From Acidobacteria bacterium 13_1_20CM_3_53_8 (GTDB lineage Bacteria; Acidobacteriota; Blastocatellia; Pyrinomonadales; Pyrinomonadaceae), in contig MNJR01000049.1 of NCBI GenBank assembly GCA_001920415.1, positions 1-64,000 on the forward strand: a DNA stretch of 64,000 nucleotides, in the 5' to 3' direction. The position numbers were made by a program, and so were the translations under genes. The first letter of the stretch is position 1; the number at the start of each line of letters is the position of its first letter. The notes beneath the pieces were generated by a model. The model worked only from the letters and a program-made list of their open reading frames with translations. It made no database searches and was not told where the DNA came from. This document shows, in pieces, positions 1-7,461 of the stretch.

Positions 1-399
1 TTCAACAACTTCGGTTCTTTCACGCTCAGTGGTGCTCCGAACAATTACAACGGAAACACTTTCACCTTGCGTATAGCTTTCGCGCTGCCGCCCGGAACGG
101 CTCCAGGCTCTGGCCTCTATACGGCAGACCTATCCGGGACTGTGACAGGGACGAATGTAGGCGGAGTGCAGATAACTTTCTCAAACCCTACGCAGACGTT
201 CCTCTTTAGCGGCGGGACGTTCACGCTGACGGTTAACAATCTGGCGATTACGGGCGGCCAAGGGCCTGTGGCCTTGACCGGCAATATCACGTCTACTACG
301 GTTCCTGAGCCAACTACACTATTGCTACTCGGCACGGGCTTGACAGGACTTGCCGCAGGGATTCGCAAGCGGCGTCGTTCGCGTGAAAACAGGCAATAG
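1..399 (+). CDS. PEP-CTERM sorting domain protein, C-terminal part
   Basis: The reading frame is open from the first base, so the gene begins upstream of the window and only about 132 residues are seen. The visible part is rich in Gly, Thr, Asn and Ser, as in secreted beta-rich proteins. It ends in a classical PEP-CTERM tail: VPEPTTLLLLGTG, a hydrophobic helix, then the basic cluster IRKRRRSR. In this family the tail is a sorting signal recognised by an exosortase, which anchors or releases the protein at the cell surface; proteins of this kind are linked to exopolysaccharide producers. No exosortase lies in the window. The function of the body of the protein cannot be told from this fragment. 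Confidence 0.85.
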   Translation, partial: FNNFGSFTLSGAPNNYNGNTFTLRIAFALPPGTAPGSGLYTADLSGTVTGTNVGGVQITFSNPTQTFLFSGGTFTLTVNNLAITGGQGPVALTGNITSTTVPEPTTLLLLGTGLTGLAAGIRKRRRSRENRQ

Positions 400-420
400 C
401 CGAAAGAGAGTTTTATTGAA

Positions 421-1917
421 TTACAGAGTAGCGCGCGAGGCCAGGGCTTCGCGCGCTACTTCTTTGTCATCGAAATGAGAAATCTCACGCCCTATGATCT
501 GATAATCCTCGTGCCCCTTCCCTGCTATCAAAACTAGATCGCCCGTGCGCGCTTCCGAGATTGCGCGCGTGATAGCTGCGCGTCTGTCAGCAATCTTTTC
601 GTAAGGCTTAGCAATCGAACGCAACCCCTCCTCTACATCCCGCAGAATTCTTTCCGGGTCTTCCGTTCTAGGATTATCGGAAGTCAGAATCACCACGTCG
701 CTCAGGCGCGCGGCAGCCTCTCCCATAGGAGCGCGCTTCGTCCTATCTCGGTCACCGCCGCAGCCGAAGACCGTTATGATTCGCCCGCGCGCAACGTCTC
801 GTGCCGCGCCGAGCACATTCAAGAGCGCGTCGTCAGTGTGCGCGTAATCCACCACGACTGCGAAATCGCCAGCATGCGGCACGCGCTCGAACCTGCCGGG
901 CGCGCCCGTGCAAGTACCTATAGCGCGCGAGATGGCATCAAGGCTGTAGCCTAGTTCTAGACCTGTGGCCGCAGCAGCAAGAATGTTGTAGATATGTGGC
1001 CGCCCGACAAGAGGTGAAGCGAGGATGCGCTCGCCCAATGGTGTCACAAGTTTGAATCTCATCCCTTCCAATGAATGCTCCACATCCACAGCCGTCACGT
1101 CCGCTTCAGCCGAGAGCGCATAGCGCACTACGCGCACGCCTCTTGATTCCATCTCACGAATCAAATCAAGTCCGCGCGCATCGTCCGAGTTGATGACGGA
1201 CGTGCGTGGCCGCTCGCCCAGACGCCCGTCGAACAGACGCTTCTTCGCATAAAAATAGGCTTCCATTGTCTTGTGATAATCCAGGTGATCGCGCGTGAGG
1301 TTTGTGAAGACAGCAACGCTGTAACGAAGCGCATCGCAGCGATGAAAGTCCATAGCCTGAGATGAGCATTCCATCACAGCCGTTTTGCAATCCACCTCGA
1401 CGGCGCGTCGCAAGAGACGCTGCATGTCTGTGGCTTCCGGCGTCGTCCTATCAGCTTTGAATCTTTCAGCGCCTATCCTGTATTCGACCGTGCCAGTCAT
1501 TGCTACAGGCTCGCCCGCAGCTTCTGCGATTGCTCCAACCAGATATGCAGTTGTGGTCTTTCCATTCGTGCCTGTGATGCCTACAAGCTGAAGCTCGCGC
1601 GACGGATGATTGTGAACCTTTGCGGCAGCCAGAGCCATAGCGCGGCGCGCGTCCTTGACCTCAATCCACGCGCCTTGAAAATTTTCTGGACAGGAATCTT
1701 CCGAGATAACTCCGACTGCGCCCTGCAACATCACCTGCGGGATGAATTTATGCGCGTCCCATTGCTCCCCGCGTATAGCTACGAAGAGAGCATCCTTGCC
1801 GGCGCGCCGCGAATCGTGCGTCACGTCTGCGATGGCGAGCTTGGCGTCTCCCGTCAATTTTCCACCCGTCGCTCGCTGTACATCTGCGAGCGTGACCTTT
1901 TTTCTCTTCTCGGACAA
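421..1917 (-). CDS. murE: UDP-N-acetylmuramoyl-tripeptide synthetase MurE (meso-DAP type)
   Basis: Cytoplasmic Mur ligase adding the third residue, meso-diaminopimelate, to UDP-MurNAc-L-Ala-D-Glu in peptidoglycan synthesis. At 498 residues it has the usual length and three-domain layout: N-terminal UDP-binding domain, central ATPase with P-loop GITGTNGKTTT at residues 113-123, and C-terminal ligase domain. The DNPR signature (TSDNPRTEDP) marks meso-DAP rather than lysine specificity, and GKGHEDYQ lies near the end. The start is a TTG preceded by an AGAGG ribosome binding site at good spacing; no ATG gives a better N-terminus. It stands alone, without murF, mraY or murD beside it, facing the PEP-CTERM gene tail to tail. 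Confidence 0.95.
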   Translation of the reverse strand: MSEKRKKVTLADVQRATGGKLTGDAKLAIADVTHDSRRAGKDALFVAIRGEQWDAHKFIPQVMLQGAVGVISEDSCPENFQGAWIEVKDARRAMALAAAKVHNHPSRELQLVGITGTNGKTTTAYLVGAIAEAAGEPVAMTGTVEYRIGAERFKADRTTPEATDMQRLLRRAVEVDCKTAVMECSSQAMDFHRCDALRYSVAVFTNLTRDHLDYHKTMEAYFYAKKRLFDGRLGERPRTSVINSDDARGLDLIREMESRGVRVVRYALSAEADVTAVDVEHSLEGMRFKLVTPLGERILASPLVGRPHIYNILAAAATGLELGYSLDAISRAIGTCTGAPGRFERVPHAGDFAVVVDYAHTDDALLNVLGAARDVARGRIITVFGCGGDRDRTKRAPMGEAAARLSDVVILTSDNPRTEDPERILRDVEEGLRSIAKPYEKIADRRAAITRAISEARTGDLVLIAGKGHEDYQIIGREISHFDDKEVAREALASRATL

Positions 1918-1970
1918 CTTGCACCTCTTTTAAGCTTGAAAGTCTCTTTGAATCTTACCTCATAAAACCG

Positions 1971-2085
1971 GAGCGGGGGCAAGCCCACCTTCCTGACTTG
2001 CGAGCCATTCGGAGTTGAGTATTTGCATTTGAACCTCTCGACTCTCATAACCTCAAAGGTCGGGAAGGTGGGCAGCGCCCCCGCT
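1971..2085. repeat. Intergenic inverted repeat between murE and the amidohydrolase gene
   Basis: The arm beginning GGAGCGGGGGCAAGCCCACC (from 1971) is matched in inverse orientation by GGGAAGGTGGGCAGCGCCCC (near 2061-2080), around a loop of roughly 60 bases. It lies between two divergently transcribed genes, so it is not a plain terminator. It is GC-rich and unlike the heptamer hairpins elsewhere in the window. Confidence 0.7.
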
Positions 2086-2171
2086 CTTTTGGAAGAAAAT
2101 AATAGACATCCTAATCAAAGAACTACGATAATCCATCACGCTCTGCTCATTTTGTTCCCCTGGGATTATTT

Positions 2172-3791
2172 ATGAAACGAACTGCTCTTGCGCTGCTCAT
2201 CTTCGCTGCACTTCTCTTCCCGCTTCTTCTTCCTGCCAGCCGAGCCGCTCCTCTTGATTATGACATCATCATCAGAAACGGGCGCGTGATTGACGGCACA
2301 GGCCGCGCTAGCTACAACGCGGACGTTGCTATCAAAGGCGAGCGTATCGCGCGCATTGGAAATTTGAGAGGTGCGCACGCGCGGCGCGAACTGGACGCGC
2401 ACGGTCTGGTGGTCGCTCCCGGTTTCATAGACATGTTGGGGCAATCGGAGATTTATCTTCTGATTGATCCGCGCGCGATGAGCAAAGTGATGATGGGCGT
2501 GACGACGGAGATAACGGGCGAGGGCGGCTCAATCGCGCCCATGAACGAACGGCTCATTCGTGAAGATGAAAGCTTTTATCGCAGATACAATCTGACGGTT
2601 GACTGGCGCACGGTGCGCGCTTACGTCGTGGGATTCGATAATCGAGCGCCAACACCGGCTGAACTTGGCGAGATGAAGCGGCTCGTGGCCGAAGCTATGG
2701 AGGACGGAGCGCTGGGCGTTTCCACTTCGCTTCAATACGTGCCCGCGCGCTTTGCTAAAACTGACGAGCTGATAGAGCTTGCGAAAGTTGCTCAAAAGTA
2801 CGGCGGCATATACGCCACGCACCAGCGCAGCGAAGCCAACGCGATTGATTCTTCGCTGGGTGAAGTCTTCCAGATTGGACGCGAGGCGCGCATCCCAGTA
2901 GAAATCTGGCATCTCAAAACTGCTTACAAAAGGAACTGGGGACGAATGCCTGAGATTTTAAGGCGCATCGCGGACGCACGCTCGCGCGGCCTCAACATAG
3001 CAGCGAACGTCTATCCATACACTGCCGCGAGCACTGCTCTCTCCGCTTGTCTTCCTCCGTGGGCGCTCGAAGGCGGGACTGAGAAAATGCTTGAACGATT
3101 GCGCGACCCGGCGATGCGCGAGCGTTTGAAGCGCGGGATAATGACCGATTCAAACGAGTGGGAGAATATCTATCTGGGAAGCGGAGGCGCAAACGGCGTT
3201 CTAATAGGCTCTGTCGTCAATCCTTCCCTTGAATCTCTTCAGGGCAAACGTCTTTCGGAGATTGCAGCAGAGCAGCGGAAAGAGCCGCTCGACGCGCTCT
3301 TCGATTTAATCATAGCGGATCGCGGGCAGACCGGGGCAATCTATTTCATGATGAGCGAAGACGATCTGCGCGCGGCGCTTCGCTCGCCTTTCGTAAGCAT
3401 CTGCACGGACAGCGGGGCGCGCGCAACTGATGGCCCGCTCGCCGGATCGAAATCGCACCCGCGCGGATGGGGAACTTACCCGCGCATTCTGGGGCGTTAC
3501 GTACGCGACGAGCATCTGCTCACGCTCGAAGAAGCCATACGGAAGATGACAGGCTTGCCAGCTTCGCGCGTAGGCTTGCGTGAACGAGGCCAATTGCGCG
3601 AGGGTTATTTTGCGGACATCACAATCTTTGACCCGAACACTGTGCGTGACCGCGCGACGTTCGAGAACCCGAATCAATATCCCGAAGGCATACCTTTCGT
3701 CATCATCAACGGCCAAATCAGCGTTGACAGAGGCCAGCGCACCTCCGCCCTAGCAGGCCACGTTTTGCGCGGCCCCGGTTATCACAGATAA
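2172..3791 (+). CDS. Secreted D-aminoacylase-like amidohydrolase with altered metal-site motifs
   Basis: 539 residues beginning with a signal peptide (basic MKR, hydrophobic stretch, cleavage after about residue 25). The body matches the amidohydrolase/N-acyl-D-amino-acid deacylase fold: a beta-sandwich start DIIIRNGRVIDGTG (31-44), the strand VAPGFID (81-87), then THQRSE, IWHLK, CTDSGA and the closing GYFADITIFDP. The usual HxH after GFID is absent: residues 85-91 read FIDMLGQ. The Cys of the family GNCG turn is replaced by Glu (TGEGG, 115-119). The later His and Asp positions are kept. It therefore belongs to a divergent branch; a hydrolase acting on N-acyl amino acids or a related amide in the periplasm is likely, but the substrate is unknown. 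No clear ribosome binding site precedes the ATG. Confidence 0.8.
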   Translation: MKRTALALLIFAALLFPLLLPASRAAPLDYDIIIRNGRVIDGTGRASYNADVAIKGERIARIGNLRGAHARRELDAHGLVVAPGFIDMLGQSEIYLLIDPRAMSKVMMGVTTEITGEGGSIAPMNERLIREDESFYRRYNLTVDWRTVRAYVVGFDNRAPTPAELGEMKRLVAEAMEDGALGVSTSLQYVPARFAKTDELIELAKVAQKYGGIYATHQRSEANAIDSSLGEVFQIGREARIPVEIWHLKTAYKRNWGRMPEILRRIADARSRGLNIAANVYPYTAASTALSACLPPWALEGGTEKMLERLRDPAMRERLKRGIMTDSNEWENIYLGSGGANGVLIGSVVNPSLESLQGKRLSEIAAEQRKEPLDALFDLIIADRGQTGAIYFMMSEDDLRAALRSPFVSICTDSGARATDGPLAGSKSHPRGWGTYPRILGRYVRDEHLLTLEEAIRKMTGLPASRVGLRERGQLREGYFADITIFDPNTVRDRATFENPNQYPEGIPFVIINGQISVDRGQRTSALAGHVLRGPGYHR

Positions 3792-3792
3792 A

Positions 3793-3894
3793 GAAGTCTG
3801 GAGTCTGGAGTCTAGAGTCTGGAGTCAAAGGCAAAAGCAAGAAACTGTCTTTGACCTCGGACTCCAGACTCTAGACTCCAGACTCCAGACTTCT
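3793..3894. repeat. Heptamer hairpin (AGTCTGG family)
   Basis: Two bases after the amidohydrolase stop, four tandem 7-bp words (AGTCTGG or AGTCTAG) run to about 3826. Their reverse complement occupies 3861-3894, leaving a 34-base loop. The second arm runs into a T-rich tract (ttcttttta), so the folded RNA could act as a terminator for the upstream gene. The same words recur at 10935-11014. Confidence 0.85.
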
Positions 3895-4052
3895 TTTTAG
3901 TCGTTTTTTTCTGATAATCGCTGAAATCGCACGATTTTCTATTGACTCTTGAGCCGTTGCCGGAGTAGAGTTGCGCCCACGATATTTAAAGCATCACACG
4001 GTTTCGAGCATTTTCCAATAGAAGCAAGGTTTCCCTGACTATGGAGGCTTTT

Positions 4053-4730
4053 ATGAACTCAAAGCATAAGAAAGTGACTTCGGCAATCGCTCTAGTCCTT
4101 GCGGTCGCTCTCTCTCAAGTATACGTCCACGCAAATCTGCCGGATGCGTCAGGCAATACGAAAAGTCCTTCGAACGCTTCTGCGCCTTTTGGCAAGCTGA
4201 CGGCTAATTACAGCAACCCGACTATCAACAGCATGGTCGGCGTCAATGACGTTGCGGTTGAATCCGGCGCGACCATCTTTTCAGGCTCGCGCATCAATAC
4301 TCCTGAAGATGTCGGCGCAAAAATAGAGTTGGGCGCGCTGGGCCAGGTTGATATAGCTCCAGGCTCAAGCCTTACGCTTAACTTCACGACCTCAAACGTC
4401 GCCGTCAATCTAGATCAGGGATACGCAACGTTGACGACCAATCTGGGAATCAACGGAACGCTGACGACTTCCGCAGGCGCGGTCGAGCATACGGACATAA
4501 CCAAGCGCTCGTCCGTTGATGCAACTGCCGGAGCGGCTCAGGGTGGCGGCGGAACAACGGGTGGCGGCACGGGCGGAGGAGTTCCGGGCGCTGACTCGGC
4601 TCGGACTTTCGGCCTGATAGTTTGGGGATCAGCCGTCGTGCTCGCGTTCGTCTTCATCCCCTGCCGAGGCGGTCACCCCGGCAACGTTAGCCCACACACA
4701 GCCGGAGAAGATTGCCACCATCATCCGTGA
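4053..4730 (+). CDS. Small secreted, membrane-anchored protein with FecR-like beta region
   Basis: An ATG at 4041 is in frame, but its own bases form the GGAGG ribosome binding site for the ATG at 4053, which is therefore preferred (225 residues). A signal peptide (KKVTSAIALVLAVALSQ) leads into a beta-rich region of about 100 residues with the pattern SGATIFSGSRINTPE, LGALGQVDIAPGSSLTL and LDQGYATLTT, which resembles FecR-type domains. A Gly-rich linker (GGGGTTGGGTGGG) follows, then one hydrophobic helix (FGLIVWGSAVVLAFVFI) and a short Cys/His tail ending HHHP. It is probably held in the membrane with the beta domain outside the cytoplasm. The function is unknown. Confidence 0.75.
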   Translation: MNSKHKKVTSAIALVLAVALSQVYVHANLPDASGNTKSPSNASAPFGKLTANYSNPTINSMVGVNDVAVESGATIFSGSRINTPEDVGAKIELGALGQVDIAPGSSLTLNFTTSNVAVNLDQGYATLTTNLGINGTLTTSAGAVEHTDITKRSSVDATAGAAQGGGGTTGGGTGGGVPGADSARTFGLIVWGSAVVLAFVFIPCRGGHPGNVSPHTAGEDCHHHP

Positions 4731-4774
4731 TGATTGGCAAGCCTGGCAGGCTGGGTTTCTAATTCGGATAAAAT

Positions 4775-4822
4775 AAAAGCTAAGTGCACGGCTTATCTAA
4801 CCGAGTCAGGCACTTAGCTTTT
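4775..4822 (+). terminator. Putative intrinsic terminator
   Basis: A 13-bp perfect stem AAAAGCTAAGTGC / GCACTTAGCTTTT encloses a 22-base loop and ends in a short T run, 45 bases after the anchored-protein stop. The stem is convincing; the loop is longer than usual. Confidence 0.6.
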
Positions 4823-4840
4823 CTATGCCCAATCTAAATA

Positions 4841-4897
4841 GGTTTCAGGTTTCAAGTTCTTCGGCTTCTAACTTGAACCTTGAAACCTGAAACCTGA
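4841..4897. repeat. Heptamer hairpin (GGTTTCA family)
   Basis: Tandem 7-bp words GGTTTCA GGTTTCA AGTTC at 4841-4859 are followed after about 10 bases by their inverse, TTGAACC TTGAAACC TGAAACC TGAAACT. The element ends only about 16 bases before the start codon of the AhpD-like gene, so it lies in that gene's leader. Confidence 0.8.
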
Positions 4898-4913
4898 AAC
4901 TTGAAACTTAATT

Positions 4914-5483
4914 ATGACGTGGATTCGCACCGTACCGTTTGAAGAGGCAGACGAGAAGCTGCGCCGCGCAATGGAATCTCAGCGCGAGTTGTACCCCGTT
5001 GAGTACGCCACGCCGATTCATCCTACGCCCGATGGCGAAACTTCCGGCATAGTCGCCTCGCACAGCCTCATCCCCGAAGCGCTCTATCATGCGTTCGCAA
5101 CCTTCGGCGTGCTGATGTCTGCGGATTTGCCGCTCACGCGCGAGCAGCACGAGATGATTACCACGGTCGTCTCGGTCAACAATCGCTGCCATTATTGAAT
5201 TGAATCTCACGCAGAGTTTCTGCGTCGAGTGACTTTGAATGACGAACTGGTTCGCGCTCTTCAAGACGATTACAGAAGCGCGCCCATCTCGGACGAGAAC
5301 CGCGTGATGCTCGATTACGTTGTGAAGATTACGAAGGACGCAACCCGTGTGAGCCAGCAGGATCACGCGCACTTACGCGCCGCAGGCTTCGACGACCGTG
5401 GCATACTTCAAATAACGCTCATAGCATCTTGGTTCAACTACATCAATCGCGTGGCGGACGCGCTCGGCGTCGGTAGAGATTGA
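4914..5483 (+). CDS. AhpD-like peroxidase-family protein, candidate selenoprotein (TGA at residue 95)
   Basis: Read conventionally this is two reading frames, 4914-5198 and 5229-5483. They lie in the same frame, split only by a TGA at 5196-5198. Reading through gives 189 residues, the usual length of the carboxymuconolactone decarboxylase/AhpD-like peroxidase-related family. The family active site CxxCxxxH appears as C-H-Y-(TGA)-I-E-S-H, so the TGA sits exactly at the second Cys. The sequence after it stays family-like to the normal end ([16 protein letters not shown]), with no other stop or frameshift. A hairpin suitable as a bacterial SECIS follows the TGA. The likely reading is selenocysteine, making a peroxide- or disulfide-handling enzyme. 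The alternative is a recent nonsense mutation of a Cys codon. No sel genes are in the window. Confidence 0.7.
5207..5232 (+). promoter_or_regulatory. Candidate bacterial SECIS hairpin
   Basis: Just after the in-frame TGA, bases 5210-5215 (CGCAGA) pair with 5219-5224 (TCTGCG) around a three-base loop GTT, and weaker outer pairing (TCA with TGA) is possible. The loop begins 17 bases after the TGA. Bacterial SECIS elements carry a G in a small apical loop at about this distance, as in E. coli fdhF. This was judged by eye, without a folding calculation. Confidence 0.55.
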
Positions 5484-5508
5484 TGGATTTGCTGGAAGAT
5501 GATCGAAC

Positions 5509-5982
5509 ATGCCGGACATGCTCGTTAACCTGTTGAAGCTTTCCTCCCTTGAACCTCTGCTTGACGAACTGAAACTGAAAGGTATCAACATACGTCGCGC
5601 GCAGAGTTTTGAGATAAGCCCCGTGCGCGAGTTCATACTGAAAAACTTCGAGCCGGGTTGGGCTGACGAAATTCTAGTGGGCTTCTCTCAAAAACCCGTC
5701 GCCATCTTCATAGCAACGAAAGAGGGTCGCGTCATAGGCTTTGCAGCTTACGAATGCACGCGCAGAAACTTTTTCGGACCGACAGGTGTTTCACCAAAAA
5801 TGCGCGGACTCAAGATAGGAAAGGCTCTGCTGCTCGCCTCTCTATGGTCTCTGCGCGAGATGGGTTACGTCTATGCAATCATCGGCGGAGTTGGGCCAAC
5901 GGAATTTTACGAGCGAGCGGTCGGAGCATCGGTCATCCCCGAAAGCCATCCGGGCATCTATACAGACATACTGCAAAGATGA
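5509..5982 (+). CDS. GNAT family N-acetyltransferase
   Basis: 157 residues with a GNAT fold. The acetyl-CoA binding motif A is visible as GVSPKMRGLKIGKALLLASL (R-x-x-x-x-G-K-A), preceded by the strand VIGFAAYE and followed by the usual YERAVGA helix. About 35 extra residues stand at the N-terminus. It begins 25 bases after the AhpD-like gene on the same strand and is probably co-transcribed with it. The acceptor substrate cannot be told. Confidence 0.75.
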   Translation: MPDMLVNLLKLSSLEPLLDELKLKGINIRRAQSFEISPVREFILKNFEPGWADEILVGFSQKPVAIFIATKEGRVIGFAAYECTRRNFFGPTGVSPKMRGLKIGKALLLASLWSLREMGYVYAIIGGVGPTEFYERAVGASVIPESHPGIYTDILQR

Positions 5983-6028
5983 AAGAAGATGGTATCGAAT
6001 TGCAAAATAAGAGAAGAGAGATTGATCA

Positions 6029-6097
6029 TCCACGGATTCACACGAAACGACACGAAGAGAACGGCGCGATTCGTGTCGTTTCGTGTGAATTCGTGGA
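6029..6097. repeat. Inverted repeat (CACGAA family)
   Basis: Arm TCCACGGATTCACACGAAAC (6029 onward) ending in GACACGAA is matched in inverse orientation at 6070-6097 with one mismatch and a loop of 13 bases. The same word set recurs at 7369-7441 and, more diverged, at 41052-41127. Confidence 0.85.
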
Positions 6098-6157
6098 CAG
6101 TTTTATTTATCTTCTTTAATAATCCGCCAAGAGATAGCTCGATAGAGGTTTAAGCGC

Positions 6158-7189
6158 TTGTCACTAATGCTGAAAGAGATCGCGGAGCAGCCTGCGGCTC
6201 TGGAGAAAACTATTCGTGAGGAGCGCGAGAAGGTTTCGTCGCTTGCGCGCTTTTTGAAGTCGCGCGACATTGATCTGATCGTACTGGTCGCGCGCGGAAG
6301 CTCTGACAACGCTGCGCTCTTCGGACGCTACCTGCTTGAAATCAGAACAGGCATTCCCGTCTCGCTCTCCGCTCCTTCGGTTCACACGCTCTATAATGCA
6401 AAGCTCAACTTTAGTCGCGCGCTCGTCGTAGGCGTCTCGCAATCAGGTGAAGGTGAAGACATCAATCTCGTTCTTGAGAACGCCGGAAAGTGCGGAGCTT
6501 ACACAGTTGGTATAACGAACGAGCCAAGCTCTTCTATGGTTGAGCTTGTGGACGAAGCGCTGCTCATGCACGGCGGGCACGAGCGCTCTGTTGCCGCCAC
6601 GAAAACTTATACGGGACAGCTATTGCTCTTTCACATGCTGGCCTACGCGCTATCCGATGGAGAGAAGTTGGAGTATGACGCGATTCCAGATTACGCCGCG
6701 CGCGCGCTCGGAAAGAGAGATGAGATAAAAGAGTTGGTCGAGCGCTACGTCTTCATGGAGAACTGCGTTGTGGTCGGGCGAGGGATTATCTACGCGAACG
6801 CATACGAGTTTGCATTGAAGTTGATGGAGACATGCTACGTCGTGGCCGAACGCTTTTCTTCAGCGGATTTTCTTCACGGCCCACTAGCCCTGGTCGAGCG
6901 CCACTTCCCCATACTCATGTTCGCGCCGCCGGGCAAAACTTTGAGCAGCGTGAAAGTTCTGCTGGATAGATTGAAGGAGTTGCGCGCAGACACGCTCGTC
7001 ATCACCGGCGATGAAGAGATTGCTGGTAAAGCTTCGCGTGCGATTCTGATGGACGGTGAAATCAACGAGTTTCTGTCGGCCATTCCTTATATCATCCCTG
7101 CGCAGCTATTCGCGGCCATGCTCGCCGACGCGAAAGGATTAGACCCGGATGCGCCGCGCTCGCTCTCGAAAGTAACGCGAACTTTGTAA
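6158..7189 (+). CDS. SIS domain sugar-phosphate isomerase/deaminase, GlmS C-domain like
   Basis: 343 residues with two SIS domains, similar to the isomerase half of glucosamine-6-phosphate synthase but without the N-terminal glutaminase. Visible motifs are ARGSSDNAA, VSQSGEGEDIN, SVAATKTYTGQ and ADFLHGPLALVE, the last matching the GlmS segment that binds the sugar phosphate. Proteins of this design act as glucosamine-6-phosphate deaminases or related amino-sugar isomerases. The chosen start is TTG at 6158, which has AGAGG nine bases upstream; an ATG at 6167 is possible but too far from that site. It stands between two intergenic hairpins. Confidence 0.85.
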   Translation: MSLMLKEIAEQPAALEKTIREEREKVSSLARFLKSRDIDLIVLVARGSSDNAALFGRYLLEIRTGIPVSLSAPSVHTLYNAKLNFSRALVVGVSQSGEGEDINLVLENAGKCGAYTVGITNEPSSSMVELVDEALLMHGGHERSVAATKTYTGQLLLFHMLAYALSDGEKLEYDAIPDYAARALGKRDEIKELVERYVFMENCVVVGRGIIYANAYEFALKLMETCYVVAERFSSADFLHGPLALVERHFPILMFAPPGKTLSSVKVLLDRLKELRADTLVITGDEEIAGKASRAILMDGEINEFLSAIPYIIPAQLFAAMLADAKGLDPDAPRSLSKVTRTL

Positions 7190-7222
7190 GGACAGATCAA
7201 ACCGATAATGACCATTCAACCG

Positions 7223-7307
7223 CTTTGCGTTCTTAGCGTCCTTGCGGCTTTGCGTGAAAAAACCATCTCACGCTGTAGGAGCAAAGACGCCAAGAAGAAC
7301 GCAAAGA
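7223..7307. repeat. Inverted repeat (TTTGCGTTCTT family)
   Basis: CTTTGCGTTCTTAGCGTCCT at 7223 onward is paired imperfectly with the inverse arm GCAAAGACGCCAAGAAGAAC (7281 onward), with a second short match GCGTGA / TCACGC at the loop. It lies 33 bases after the SIS gene stop. Confidence 0.75.
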
Positions 7308-7368
7308 GAATTATGAAGCACGCTTGTAGTAATCAATATCTAGTTGCAGTAATAAAAGAGGGGATGAT

Positions 7369-7441
7369 GTCCACTAAATCACACGAAGTAACACGAAAAG
7401 ACTGCTTTTAGTTTCGTGTCGTTTCGTGTGATTTAGTGGAC
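7369..7441. repeat. Inverted repeat (CACGAA family)
   Basis: GTCCACTAAATCACACGAAG (7369 onward) plus TAACACGAAA is matched in inverse orientation at 7412-7441, with a loop of about 13 bases. It is closely related to 6029-6097 and lies just upstream of the permease gene. Confidence 0.85.
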
Positions 7442-7461
7442 AATCTCTTTCTTTCTTTTGA

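Noticed and set aside
3793-3894. CRISPR array
   Set aside because: The repeats are 7 bp without spacers and occur as inverted arms; no cas genes are near.
4041-4052. Upstream ATG of the FecR-like protein
   Set aside because: Its bases form the GGAGG ribosome binding site of the next in-frame ATG at 4053.
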